A stretch of 64,000 bases of DNA from Acorus gramineus (lineage: Eukaryota > Streptophyta > Magnoliopsida > Acorales > Acoraceae), in assembly GCA_030737835.1 (NCBI GenBank), contig CM060853.1, forward strand, positions 12,396,034 through 12,460,033, read 5' to 3'. A program made the translations under genes and the position numbers. The notes below the pieces were generated by a model. It saw nothing but the letters and a program-made list of their open reading frames with translations. It was not told the origin of the DNA and did no database searches. Positions 1 to 11,580 of the stretch are shown here, in pieces. Position 1 is the first letter of the stretch, and each line of letters begins with the position of its first letter.

Positions 1-241
1 CTCAATGTACAAATGCATCCCTAAACACCAAGGGAAGGAGAAGAATGTGAGGTTATCTAGACCTACAATATGAGTAAGATGGATGGACTTTCTGATGCAC
101 AAATGGGCCACCGTGTTCACGTATTGTTGTTCAACCACAGTGACAAGGATGTTTGCAACCAAGAGGTCTTGGATTAGAGCATGACTTAACCATCCAAAAA
201 GAGAGAATATTCATAAAATGGATGGTTCCATAATTACATAC

Positions 242-3200
242 CTAGCCATGTATTTTGATATGGTTGGGACATTATGTATGTGCATGAAGATCTTCCGAGC
301 CTCATGAACTGATTTATTTAATAATATGTATTGAAGTTGCATGTCTGACTCTGCATCAGTCTCCATAAGCACAAAATAGCACCTAACAGGTGAAGAGTGT
401 GGATTTTTTTTCTTTTCCTCTTTGCCGCCGTCTTTGAAAACTGATCACAACCATGAGAAGATATATAAATATACTGAGTTAACCTTCATTAATGTCAATT
501 ATTAGCATGCCTCAGCATACAAGAACAAACTTAAAGAGAAGGCAAATTTAACTAAAGGCATGCAAATTTCAAGGATTATTACTGTTCACTTACCACAATC
601 TCTACATTTGGAAGCTTATAAAACTACAATCCCTGCAATTAAAGATAACTTGGCCATTTCAAATAATAAGACCCAGAAAGAAAGCAATTATTAAGAATGC
701 TTTTACTTTATAGAAATGCACATAATTTCACTTTAAAATATTAAATAATCAATTTCAATGTAACGTATAAACAACCATATTTTAATAAATGATATGTACT
801 TTTTAGGATTCATCTAAATTTTAAAAAAATGATACAGGCTCCAAGGAAAGAACAAATTTCTTTGACATACAACTGCTTTAAATATTAGTAAGAAAAAAGG
901 ATCTAGCAAATATGACTGCACTGAGTGAAATATGTGTTATTTTTTTCAAGTAGGCCTGTTTTCCACAAATAGGTCCACTACTCAGGATCTGACCTATGTA
1001 ATCAAATGGAATACCTCCAGCTTGTAATAAGAGGTGTATAGAGTTGTATACTTGTATGCTTTGGGCATTCCCTTTCTTTTAGAAATAAAATTGAGGCCAA
1101 ATGCCTACATCCAAAAAACAAAAAAAGGTGTATAGAATTTGTAATATGAGGTGCATAGAATTTCTGATCAGAGTTCCATTAACCAATATGCATGGATGAC
1201 CATAGTACTAAACCTCTAATATTTTATGAAACTTGAGCTGAACGGTTATGCCCATCCTTTATACAATTTATAAGTGCAAATCCACAAGCCAAAAATTAAA
1301 TTGAGTTATACAATATAGAGTTCAAGATTGGCACCATGCCAGGATCCTTTTTCACGTGCAGCATGTGTGGATCCAGATGTAACTCTTGTTCATCTCAATC
1401 ATCAACATGAATATAACATGATCAAAAGAAGAAAAGGAAAATCATCATATAAATACAAAAGATGTACTTTACAATTTTCATGGCCTAGAAATATATTCAT
1501 CAAGGAAATAAATGATAATGAAAATGTACATAAAAATCCAGCTATGACAAGCCGTAAATATATTGATGTTGCAACATGATTGCAGCGAGATAGCATACGC
1601 TCAAACACATGCAACTTGAACTCATGTTAAAAAGCATGAAAACGTTCTTCTTTGACAGTGAAAAAAATGGTGGAGCTAAAAAATCAGGCAGATATTAAAT
1701 TCAAAAGTGTGTGCAGTAAGCCGACCAAACTACTTACCAAAAAAACGATAACGACGTAAGCCTACAAGTATCCCATTTTTTGCTATGTTATGATACAATG
1801 CATTGGATCCACTGTGTTCCATTTTGTTTTTATCAGCTCCATCATCTTCAGCAAACTTGACAACCAGGACGTTTTCATCCCCCAACACCCTCTGTAGATG
1901 AGTCCGAGAGTTTTGCAGAAAAGGTCCCTGAAAAAGTTCCAGAAGTGAAGGTAAAGATAAACTTGGTTGATGAAATATACTACCAAAGGAGAACCAAAAA
2001 GCTTCTGAGAAAGTATGCTATAATCAATTACATGACCAGTACAAAATCTTACTTTGTCTATCTACCCAATACCCATTACTCAAATTTTCTTGCCAAGCAA
2101 CCGAAACAAATTCCCTGAAGTATTTTATATAGATCAAGTTGAAAAGGTTGCATGATTTTTTTTCCCAAGCCAATATGTCAAAAGAGTTCCAACACAGGAT
2201 GTTTAAAAAAAAAGAGGAGAACAAGCCTGGATATATGCATGTTACAATAAAGCATGATAGATTTTACCCAACAAGCATACTTACCCCACTAAAAATGCAC
2301 AAAATATGAAACCATCTTTAATACTCATAATATGCAATAATTTTACATCTTTTCACTTCCACTCTCATCAAATCAAGCTTCCAGCCACTGTTGATCAATC
2401 CCTCATTTGAATATATCCTATGAAACCACAGGCTAAAGTCTAATGAATAGATATTTAAAATACAATGTACCCATTAACCAAGATATTATAATCAAGTTTG
2501 GGTTTACGAGCCAACATCCGCCACATGCTGAAGACCAGAGAATCTACAGCAAAAGACAAACAAGTTGATTTTGTGGATGGTCAGAAAGGTGAGCAAGTGA
2601 CACAAACCTCGAAGGTGCATTGTCCCTGTAGATCCACATAGCAGTGATATACATGTGGCTTTCTTGTGTCCCAGTCAAAGTTCTGTGTAAAACAAAAATT
2701 CATTAGGGATTATTAAAATTCCACATCTATGAAAAATGCAAAAGTATTGCTCATCCAAAACCCTATCAACTTTTAGAAGAAAATAGACAGAAAGTGAAGA
2801 TTCAAGAAAACCATTGGTATCCATTTCCCTCATCTAGATTGTCAGCATCTCGATATTGAAATACACACACACAGATAAATTTGCTGCAAAACAAATAGTT
2901 CAATTTTCTCGTCAAACTTATTTCATAGACATGCCAGTCTAATGCACAGTTCCTTCTGCCAACGAATACTTAACTACAGACTCCTCCCTGATAGGCCAAT
3001 ATATGGGTTTCACAAGATTTCGGAACAAAAAAATTGTGGAAGATCTACTGCTCAGTGTTTAAGGCTAGAGATGACAGAAATTGTCAGAGATTATAGTGTT
3101 TTCCCATTTCCATCACTCCAGTCTTCATTACTTACTGCTCAAGTGGCATCTATCCAATTGCACAAATTTAAAGGCATCTCCATGGACACAAATGGCTTGG

Positions 3201-5168
3201 ACAACATGAACCCATAATTAATCAATTATGACAGGTTGCTCTATGGACCCTGATTCAAGAGTAAGTTTCAATATTCAATAAAAGTAAACTAAAAAGGTTC
3301 CCTTACTTTTTTTTAAGATTATGGCTTTTTCAATTCTGTGTCATCTTCGGGACAAGTTGAATAGATTCGATAATATAGATCCAGTGAAAATATTTGCATG
3401 TCATAAGGATGATCAAAAATTCAAAATCCACCTTTCTCCTGTCTTTTTCATCAATGTCATTATGACACAAAGCTCTCCAAACTTTTGACTCAAACGTAGA
3501 CATTGGCAAGTTTTTGAGTTCCAAGATTTCATCTACTGATATTGCATCCTCCAGCTTCCTCCTGTAACAGAAAAGGCAACCAAAAGAACAGCATCTTTTT
3601 CAGCCAAAACTTCAAGTTTTAGAAAAATTATGGAATGATGGTTTAAACTTTACACATCTACATATATATACTACAACAAACAGACAGAATAACATCCGAA
3701 AAAAAAAAGGAGCTTCTGGTTGTCTTGAACAAGTAACCGGTTAGATAAAGGTTTTGGACAGACCTGGCTTCATGGCATCAAACAGTTTGCATGAAACAGC
3801 AAAATGTAACCAAACATAATGTAATTCAACGTAATATTTGCACCAATGCTGCTGAACTGAATATTTGTACTGAGAAAAGGATAAATAAATAAAAAGATGG
3901 CCCAGCCAACAGAACTCACTTTCCAATGTAATTCAGTATCAAGAAAGCTTTCCTGTACTCTAGCTGTCCCAAGGCTGCCAGATGAGGGCTCACCACTTGC
4001 CTCGCGGGCATACCAGAACTTGCAGCGTCAATGTAATTTTCATCTGTGCCAACAAAAACATGTAGGCCACTGTTACACGTAGTTTTGTATACAGCATACC
4101 GATTCCTTCTAACTTCATTAGTACATTTCCCAAAGAGAATAACCAAAAACACAATCAAACAGAAAATGGCTACCGGTATATTTATCTATACTAGAATAAT
4201 TATCTATCTTCAAACAACTTATGTCGCTACCCAAAAAGAGGCAAATACATGTTTGTTTAGTATGAATAAACAATAATAGTTATAAATGGATAAGTTAGAA
4301 TAAACCCTGAAAACTATATTTAGGACCGATATGTATAGTTTATTCCTACTTGTTCATCCAAAATTATACTTACAGATTGATAAGACAAACACAAAAGACA
4401 CTATTTAATACAAGAAATAAAGGAATAACAACCAAACAGAAAATCAACTAATTCGCATGGAAAATGATATGTCCAACCCCAATTGTAGTCCACACCGGTT
4501 TTCTTTTTCTTAAAAATCATACACTCTCCCATGAAGTACATAATATTATATGAAATGAAGTATACATTGTTATACAATAACATATTTTTTCGTTTTGAAA
4601 AAATATAATAAAAAATTATATTCTACACTATACTATGATAGGGTAGTATGGGGTTGCAGCCTGGGCTGCAAACAGACCGAGTGTATCAGCGCTCAATTCG
4701 CATCCATCCCCGAATAATAACTATTTTATACCCAAATAAGCTTTTTGCGAACCAAACCATGGTTTAGAGACTTCAAATTGCGATTGAACTACCGTGGAGA
4801 CGTCGGCACGTACCATTCTTCCCCCGAGGCTCAGAGAACCAGGCGCTCTCCTCCTTCGGTGCAGGACCACCGGTGCTCCACCGTCGTGTGGAGGACGAGG
4901 AGGGCAACGCGGCGGGGTCACCGGGGATGGCGTCGCCGAGCTTCTTCACCATGAAAACGATGAAGCCGGAGAGCGTACGGACGCGCGCCGACGCGTCGAT
5001 CCCTCGGAGGATGCGGAGGCCCTGCTCCTCCCCGACCGAGGCGAGCTTGCTCCGCGCGTGCGCGTCCGGCGGCGCCAGTGACTTGGCCGAGCATATCCGC
5101 GTCAGGAGCTCCTCCACCGACGGCGGGAGGTGGACGGGGGAGTCGTGTTGCGGGGGGTGAGAGTCCAT
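242..5168 (-). CDS. RDR3: RNA-dependent RNA polymerase, RDR3/4/5 clade, N-terminal part
   Basis: Partial gene, reading leftwards and running off the left edge. Exons (5' to 3'): 5168-4814, 4043-3920, 3561-3432, 2682-2608, 1927-1738, 440-242. All have GT donors and AG acceptors and the phases join (1, 2, 0, 0, 1, 2), giving about 357 residues. Residues seen: an N-terminal PPSVEELLTRIC start, then LEYRKAFLILNYIGK, LKNLPMSTFES, NFDWDTRKPHVYHCYV, HNIAKNGILVGLRRYRFF and VFKDGGKEEKKKNP. This order matches plant RDR3/4/5 (RDR-gamma) proteins, which are usually about 1,000 aa, so the catalytic core lies outside the window. The family is predicted to make double-stranded RNA from RNA, but the role of this clade is poorly known. 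Exon 1 is strongly GC-rich, unlike the AT-rich later exons. No stop or frameshift is seen. The next exon was not found in 1-241. Which of RDR3, 4 or 5 it is cannot be told. Confidence 0.9.
1021..1128 (+). mobile_element. LINE 3'-tail-like fragment in an RDR intron
   Basis: In the intron between the 1927-1738 and 440-242 exons. The stretch around GCATTCCCTTTCTTTTAG, followed by AAATGCCTAC and an A-rich tail, resembles the sequence at about 33120-33215. It looks like the terminal part of a non-LTR retrotransposon. The call rests only on this internal match and the A tail. Confidence 0.35.
4044..4813. other. RDR first intron, AT-rich, with possible old MITE
   Basis: 770-bp intron between RDR exons 1 and 2. 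Parts (4130-4460) hold phrases such as AACCAAACAGAAAATCAAC and GATAAGTTAGAATAA that echo the MITE copies at 11.6 and 12.4 kb. An old relative may have inserted here, but I could not set its ends. No coding sequence is seen. Confidence 0.3.
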
Positions 5169-5180
5169 CGGATTAGATTT

Positions 5181-5195
5181 CTAGGGTTAGGGTTT
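5181..5195 (-). promoter_or_regulatory. telo-box in the RDR 5' leader
   Basis: On the gene's strand the leader carries AAACCCTAACCCTAG, 13 bases before the ATG at 5168. Teloboxes (AAACCCTA) are common in plant promoters and leaders of growth-related and translation genes and can be bound by TRB and Myb-type factors. The match is exact. That it regulates this gene is inferred. Confidence 0.5.
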
Positions 5196-5200
5196 CGGGC

Positions 5201-5609
5201 GATCGAATCGGAAGGAAAGGCCTTTACGGACGGTACTTTTTTCTGGCTTTTCAAAAATGGGGTTTCGCGCCACTATTCGGGGGGGAAAGTTGCATTTATA
5301 GCCGGTAAAAACGACTCTTCCCGAAATGACCCCTAAAGTTTATTAAAATTTGATTCCCGGTATGTCCAGACAGAGAGGGTTACGTGTCATCTGTTCTTTT
5401 TGAATTTGATATAGCTACGCCTTTTGTTCTTGATGTCCGATCAGAAGTTTTCGAAGGGCAGGTGTTGGGTTTCATGAATAAAAGATACAATATTTCAAAA
5501 TAATAATTTTAATAGATTTGATTTTATCATTTTTTGTATTATATAGATGTTTAAAAAATATTTTTAGTCCCGTATTAAAAAAAATGATTTTTCAAATCAC
5601 TGTGTATAG
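5201..5609. other. RDR upstream region, no gene seen
   Basis: Probable leader and promoter of the RDR gene, ending where the copia 3' LTR begins. Short open frames on the plus strand (for example 5130-5336) run through the leader and resemble nothing. No clear TATA box was fixed. Confidence 0.4.
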
Positions 5610-5722
5610 TGTTAGAATCAGAAATTAAAAAAATAAATCAAGAATATTATTAAGGTTTGTATCCAATATTTATAGTACAAAAAGAAAACAAGGAAAAGAC
5701 TAATCTACCATTAACCTTAACG
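5610..5722 (-). repeat. copia 3' LTR
   Basis: Starts TGTTAGAATC on the plus strand, as does the partner at 10742. Its other end reads TTAACG where the partner has CTAACA, so the terminal dinucleotide has mutated. Confidence 0.88.
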
Positions 5723-5739
5723 AAGTGTATGTGAATTCG

Positions 5740-7169
5740 TGAAAAAGTCAGATAACTGAAGAGAAGAGAAAATATATGAGAGTGATATAGTGCCCACAAT
5801 AAAATGATGACGGACGAAGTGACAATCGAGGATTGCTAACAATCTAAATGGCGCTCTTGTTGTCACAATATAGAGGAATAGACGCAGATAGAAGGACGCC
5901 CATGTCAGAGAAGAGGCGCCGAAGCCAAACAACCTCAGCAATAGCAGATGCCATAGCACGATATTCGGCCTCAGCACTCAAACGAGAAACAATGTCTTAT
6001 TTCTTGGCCTTCTAAAATATAAGGGAGTCACCAAGAAATACACATATACCAGTCATGGATTTTTGATCTGTGACATCTTCTGCCCAATCAGCATCAGTAT
6101 AAGCGCGAAGTTCAAGAGTAGAAGAAGACGGTAACAGCAGAGCACGAGATATAGTGCCACGTAGATAGCGTATAATCCGAAGAACCGCTCCATAATGAAC
6201 AGTACGAGGGGCAGCGACGAATTGACTGACAATATGCACAGCATAGGCAATGTCAGGACAAGTGACAGTGAGATAAACGAGGCTTTCAACAAGCTGTCTA
6301 TAACGAGTAACATCAGAAAGTGGTTTTCCATCGTCAGGCCGGAGCTTAGCATGAAGCTCAATAAGAGTGGGAGAATTGCGATCATCAGTCAGACAGGCAC
6401 GGTCGATCAAATCAACAGTATACTTGTGTTGGGAGAGAAGATAACCACGCGGAGCAGAAGCAACTTCCAAGCCAAGAAAATATCGAAGTTTGCCAAGATC
6501 TTTCATCTCAAATTGACGCTGAAGATGTTGCTTGACAAACTGTATATGAGACGAATCATCGCCGGTGATGATCATGTCATCAACATAAAGCAGCAGGATA
6601 GTACGATGAGGACCAGAGGTGTGAACAAATAAAGTTGGATCAGAGGAACTCGGAACAAACCCAGCAGCACAGATAGCATCAGTGAATCGAGCGAACCAAG
6701 CGCGAGGAGCCTGCTTGAGACCATAGAGAGCACAGTGAAGATGACATACATGACCAGATGGATGAGGAAGACCCGGAGGAGGAGTCATGTAAACCTCCTC
6801 TGATAAATCACCATGAAGAAAAGCGTTCTTGACATCAAGTTGATAAATGGGCCATTGACGAACAGAAGCAACAGAAATCAAAGTACGAACAGTCGTCATC
6901 TTCGCTACAGGAGCAAATGTCTCATCATAATCAATACCATGCTGCTGAGTGAAACCACGGGCAACCAACCGAGCCTTGTGACGCTCAATCGAACCATCAG
7001 AGTTAGTATTGATCTTATAGACCCACTTACAGCTGATAGGAGTCTTCCCTGGAGGAAGTAGTACAATGTCCCACGTATGAGTGCGTTGTAATGCACTAAG
7101 CTCCTCTGCCATAGCACCTTCCCATTCCGGAATGCCGACAGCCTCACGATATGATTGGGGCCCCCCCAA
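5740..7169 (-). pseudogene. copia reverse transcriptase and RNase H, broken
   Basis: The long open frame 7169-6012 covers the RT: WKWV-type start (CKWVYKINTNSDG), KARLVARGF, DETFAPVAKM, QLDVKNAFLHGDL, LYGLKQAPRAW and the catalytic LLYVDDMIITGDD at about 6555-6595. It then reads into RNase H (YTDADWAEDVTDQKSMTG) and stops after LGDSLIF. Beyond the stop the frame still shows LSAEAEYRAMA and VVWLRRLF, the usual end of copia RNase H, with further stops. So RT is largely intact but the RNase H tail is broken. It copies element RNA into DNA in an active element; this copy should not work alone. Confidence 0.9.
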
Positions 7170-7232
7170 TGAGTGGAAACAGTTGAAAGAAAATATTGAA
7201 AACTAGGAGAAAAAGAATCAGAGGCAACCAAG

Positions 7233-8366
7233 CTAAGTCGTTGAGGAGGTCGACGAGCACGAGGTGGATTGCGACGAGGAGCAACCGGTGTGGAAGCAGA
7301 ATCGTCTTCTGACAAAGCACCGTCCCATGTGAATCATTTGGAATAGAGGTTGACGAAAATGGCAAGGGTGAAGATGGGACTGACGATGAAGAGTGGTCAG
7401 GTACAGATGAAATAGATGAGTGAGGAGCAGAAGATGAAGACGAGAAATCAGGAATAGAAAAGTCCAAAAATGTGACTTCCTCAACCGTGGATGGGGGAAG
7501 AGGAACAGGAGGCGAGTGAAGAGCGTAGTATGGATGATTCTCAAAGAATGTGACATGACAAGATGTCCGAAGATGACGAGCAACAGGATCATAGCATCGA
7601 TATCCTTTGATCTCATTACTGTACCCAAGAAAGACACACATAGTGGAACGAGGAGACAACTTGGTACGCTCAAGAGGAGGAAGTAGGACAAAACACGTGC
7701 ATCCAAAAACACGAAGACGAGAATAATCGGGAGGACTATGATAAAGACGCTGAAAGGGGGAGATGCCAGCAGTGATAGACGAAGGAGTGCGATTGATGAG
7801 ATACACACTTGTAAGAACAGCCTCACCCCAAAACTGAACAGGAACAGAAGCAGAAAGGAGTAAGGACCGCATCGTTTCGAGGATGTGACGGTGTTTACAC
7901 TCAGCAACCCCGTTCTGTTGATGAGCATAAGGAGTGGAAAGCTGTGGTAGAGTGCCTTGGAAGGATAAAAAATCACGAAAAGCACGAGAACAATATTCTC
8001 CCCCACAATCAGAGCGAAACACCTTGATGCGTTTGAAAAACTGAGTTTCAACCATTGTAACAAAAGATTTATAGATGGGTAACAACTCGGAATGACTATG
8101 CATCAAATGTATCTAGGTAAAGCGAGAAAAGTCATCAATAAAAACAACATGATAACGGTTTTCCCCTTTAGAAGGAATAGGGGAGGGTCCTCAAACATCA
8201 GAGTGAACTAGATCAAAAGAAGAAGCATAAATGTGATTACTAGTAGGAAATGAAAAAGCCAAGTGTTTTGCCAACTTGCAGCCCACACATGGTTGAAGCT
8301 CAGTTTTTGAAAAGGAACCTAGCACACCAGTACTTATTAGATAACGAAGTCTTGGAGGAGATAGGT
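7233..8366 (-). pseudogene. copia integrase, C-terminal part, broken
   Basis: The open frame at 8106-7144 carries FKRIKVFRSDCGGEY (second catalytic Asp), PYAHQQNGVAE (the Glu of D,D35E), FWGEAVLTSVYLINRTPS, RVFGCTCFVLLPP and FLGYSNEIKGYRCYDP, typical of copia integrases. The upstream part is split by a solo LTR at 8367-8578 and by stops. The first catalytic Asp and the HHCC zinc region are not in one frame with the rest. Integrase joins element DNA to the genome; this copy is dead. Confidence 0.87.
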
Positions 8367-8578
8367 TGCAACGCCCCGGGCTTATACAGCAAGAAATTAT
8401 CCGCTTTGCCCCTAAATGGGCTCATGGCTTTAAAACGCGTCTTGGTGTGTAAGAGTTGTGCTCACATATAAGCACAGACTATCTCCTCCCATTAGGCGAT
8501 GTGGGACTAAACACCATCACCCAATCCATGGGCCTCTTGGGACTGTTGGGCTACTCCCTCAACGGACTGGGCGTCACA
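8367..8578. mobile_element. Solo LTR (212 bp) nested in the copia integrase
   Basis: Begins TGCAACGCCC and ends GGGCGTCACA, a near-perfect inverted terminal pair, flanked by the exact 5-bp duplication TAGGT (8362-8366 and 8579-8583). The interior holds GATGTGGGACTAAACACCA, a phrase common in plant short LTR (TRIM-like) elements. No primer site or internal region is present, so it is a solo LTR. Family inferred; I do not see the 5S-like block expected of Cassandra TRIMs. Confidence 0.85.
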
Positions 8579-8583
8579 TAGGT

Positions 8584-9856
8584 GGCCAAGACGGCGGTGC
8601 CAGACATCAAAGGAGGAAGGAGAAGAGGAAATCAAGCGAGCAGAAGCTGCAGAAGAAGAAGGAATATGAAGCTGATCCATGTAGTAGAGCCCACCGCGTC
8701 TAGAGCATGTCCCAATCTGCTTCCCGTACTACAATCCTATACAAAACAAGTAAAAGAATCAAAAGTAATGAGACAATCATGATCAGCAATTTGACCGACA
8801 GAAAGCAAATTTAATGATAGGCCAGGAACATGAAAAACTGCAAGAAGTTGAAATCGATGAGAATGATCAGCAAGAGAACCAGAACTCGACACAGACATAT
8901 AAGTCCCATCTGCTGTACGAATAACAGGAGTGGGAAACAAGCGAGTAGGACGACTAATAAAGAATGCCTGAGAAGTCATATGATGGAAAGCCCCAGAATC
9001 AAGAATCCATGAGGAAGTAAGGTTACCTGTAGTCGCAGTAGAAGCAGAAAAGGAAGCAGATGAATCACTATCAGTCACGGAGCAAAGCATATCTTGGAGC
9101 TGCTGTTGTTGGAGATGGAGCTGCGCAAAACTCTCAGTGATCTGAGAGGGAGAATATGCCGGTGGATCAGTAGAAAAATCAGATGCAACAGCAGCTGCAA
9201 TTCGAGGCTGAGAGCGACGTGGTGGAATTGTAGATGGTGCCCGAGGTGCTGGTGCTCGAGGCACTGGGGCACAAGATGCTGCAGGATCTAGTGGACAAGG
9301 TGCTGGAGGAAGTGCTTCAAGAGCTGAAGGGCGAGGTACATAAACAAGAGGAGCACCATCACGAGCACGCTTACAACATTCAGATTGCACGTGTCCAAAT
9401 TTATGGCAATAATAGCAAGTGACCAGGGTGTAGCGATTGTCTTGACGATGTGCAACATTGATAAGAAGTAGAAATGGCCTGATGTAGATAGAATTCCTGA
9501 GCACCATCAGTCTGCGTGTAGAAATTCTTAAAAAAGTCCCAATATTCCTTGGCTGTAATGAATGGCTTCAAATGTTTATGGATATTTGGAACAACCGAAG
9601 AAGCAATATAGGCTTTCACCCGAGAATCGGCCTCCTTCCATGTCAACAATGCCTTAGTATATGCCTCATCTCTGGCCTTGATGGTGGTCTCATCGGAACC
9701 CGGTGGAGATGGTTCAAGTACAAGAGCCGGATTGGTGCCAGTAACATGACCCAATAGACGACGATAATCAAGCTAAAGGTCAAGATTGATAGACCAGGTG
9801 TCATAATTTTCACCATCAAACTTGACATCGATAATCTGAGTGTTATCCATAGCCAT
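8584..9856 (-). pseudogene. copia gag and protease, broken
   Basis: The minus frame opens at about 9856 with MAMDNTQIIDVKFDGENYD and soon hits a stop near 9775, then continues as VTGTNPALVLE and AYTKALLTWKEADSRVKAYI (UBN2-type gag). A CCHC knuckle CYYCHKFGHVQSEC lies at about 9376-9417. After a Pro/Ala-rich stretch the protease active site reads SWILDSGAFHHMTS (DSGA, about 8985-9010), followed by HVPGLSLNLLSVGQIADH. Frameshifts separate the knuckle from the N-terminal part. Confidence 0.86.
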
Positions 9857-10019
9857 AATAGCCAAACAACGAGAATAACAAAAAAAATATGTCTCGGATG
9901 GAGAAAATAAAGTCACAGATACGTGCAGAACAAAAAATTGAGCAAAACGAGTACCAATATGACTATATTTGGAGTCCGAATGAGCCCGTAGCGGCCAGAT
10001 AAAGAAAATATCGAAAGAT

Positions 10020-10700
10020 CGATGACGGAGCAGCAAATTGTCGTGGAAACGGGTCGGGCCGCGGATCTGGGTCAGGTCGCGGATCTGGGTCGGGTCGCTG
10101 GTGCTGGAATCGGGTCGGGCGTGGAGCTGAGCCGTGCGCGAGCAGGTGCTGGTGCTGGGCCGTGCGGGAGCAGGTGCTGGGCCGCGCGCGCGCGAAGCGC
10201 TGGATCCGGGATGCGTTGACGCATTTAGACTCGGGACGAATTCCTGGAAGATCCGGGACGCTGTCCGTGACAGGATCCGGGACAGGATCCCAAGATATCC
10301 GGGCTGATTGGCGAGGATCTGCGCTGATCACGAGACACGGAGATGACACGCGGGCAGCGCGTAGACAACGTGCGGGCAGGTCGGGCGCGCGTGAGCAATG
10401 TGCGGACGGGGCGCAGACGGTGCTCGGGCGTGGCAAGGTGGCACTGGACGGTGCGGCAGGGTGGCAGAGCAGCGCGAGGCGGCGTGGCTCAGGTTCAGGC
10501 GGCACTGGGCAGCAGCGGGGAGACTCAGGCGGCGCTGGGTAGTGGCGGGGCTGCACGAGGCTGCAACAAGGGCAGCGGATCTGCGCGGGGCAGCGGCAGG
10601 GTTGCTGCAGGGGCAGCTGGGGGGCTGCGCGGGGGTGACACAAACAGGACGACGGACAGCGGAGCGTCAACGATCTCACAAACGGAGAGTAACGCCAACA
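10020..10700 (-). other. GC-rich repetitive copia leader
   Basis: Lies between the primer binding site and gag. Strikingly GC-rich against the AT-rich surroundings, with imperfect reiterations of CGGATCTGGGTCGGGTCG-like and GGGATCC-like phrases (10040-10290) and G-rich runs (10430-10640). Open frames on both strands here are compositional artefacts. It may be an element leader that gained simple repeats or captured host GC-rich sequence. Confidence 0.55.
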
Positions 10701-10729
10701 GAAAATCAAAGAAAAAAAATTGGATTCAA

Positions 10730-10741
10730 GCTCTGATACCA
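10730..10741 (-). other. copia primer binding site
   Basis: Minus strand reads TGGTATCAGAGC immediately inside the 5' LTR. It is complementary to the 3' end of plant initiator methionine tRNA, the standard primer of copia elements. Confidence 0.9.
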
Positions 10742-10856
10742 TGTTAGAATCAGAAATTGAAGAGAGTGAATCATTAATATTATTAAGGTTTGTATCCAAT
10801 ATTTATAGTATAAAAGGGGAAACGAGGAAAAGACTAATCTACCCTTAGCCCTAACA
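10742..10856 (-). repeat. copia 5' LTR (115 bp)
   Basis: TGTTAG and CTAACA ends are intact. It is very short for a full-length copia element. On the minus strand it carries TATACTATAAATATTGG, a plausible TATA region. Confidence 0.9.
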
Positions 10857-11580
10857 TATATATACATTTAACATATATTAGGATCTCGATCTTCACACAT
10901 AACATGTGCACGTATTTTATTTAAATATGAATTTTTTATTCACTTCAATTGAGCCTTGAAATTCAATTCTTTTTTTTTTTTTTGTATCAACACCCGACAT
11001 CTCCTCGAGATCCCCTCCACCAGAAGACAAGGTCAAACTAAAGAAAAGACACGTTAATTTTTACAGTATCAGATGCAGTTTCATATATTTTATCATTAAA
11101 TTAGATATGTATCTCATTAGATCACGCATATACCTCATTAAAAAAAATTATACCTGTGAAAAATTGATTTATTGAATTTGAAATGGAGCGATATATTTTT
11201 AATTAAAATATATATTTTGTGAAACTAGTATAATATTTTTTAAAAATTAAAATATATGGAACTGTATGTAGATTGTATTTAATATTATCTTTATTTTTAT
11301 AAATACTATTTGATATCTTGTTTTATGTAGGTTTCGCTTCGATCTGTTTAAATAGATTTTGAGTTTAAAAAGTCAAAGCTAATCCCAACATATTTTCAAT
11401 CAAAATTTAGTGATTAAAAATTAATAAAATATTTTTTTTTTTCAAAATTTGAGATCCACCGTTTCAACCACGCGCCCAAAAACTTTTGGCAATTCTTGAA
11501 CTTATTGGACCAAATTTTGTTCTTTCCTTGATTCCCACGTAATCTAATTGTTGATCCAAATGAACAAACTATAACCCCCC
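10857..11580. other. AT-rich intergenic, no gene seen
   Basis: About 720 bp with poly-T and A-rich runs and no convincing open frame, RNA gene or repeat end. It is flanked by the copia element and a MITE. Confidence 0.5.

Larger units (their letters stand above)
5610..10856 (-). mobile_element. Ty1/copia LTR retrotransposon, decayed
   Basis: About 5.2 kb, coding strand minus. It is flanked by LTRs of about 115 bp that begin TGTTAG and end CTAACA (the 3' LTR is mutated at its outer edge). The primer binding site TGGTATCAGAGC (initiator-Met tRNA type) directly abuts the 5' LTR. Order on the minus strand: GC-rich leader, gag with CCHC knuckle, protease, integrase, reverse transcriptase (YVDD), RNase H. 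INT before RT is the copia order. Stops and frameshifts break gag, integrase and RNase H, so the element is inactive. Flanks (tatag on the left, tatat on the right) are close but not an exact target duplication. The LTRs differ at about a dozen sites, mostly G/C in one and A/T in the other, so this is an old insertion. Confidence 0.93.

Noticed and set aside
4794..5160. Plus-strand open frames across the RDR first exon
   Set aside because: Mirror frames of a GC-rich coding exon on the minus strand, which has clear homology and correct splicing.
8367..8578. Cassandra TRIM (5S rRNA-carrying LTR)
   Set aside because: Length and general style would fit, but I could not find the conserved 5S-like internal promoter block.
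10022..10799. Long open frames on both strands in the GC-rich copia leader (up to 278 codons)
   Set aside because: They come from high GC and short repeats, overlap on opposite strands and show no domain; the region lies between primer site and gag.
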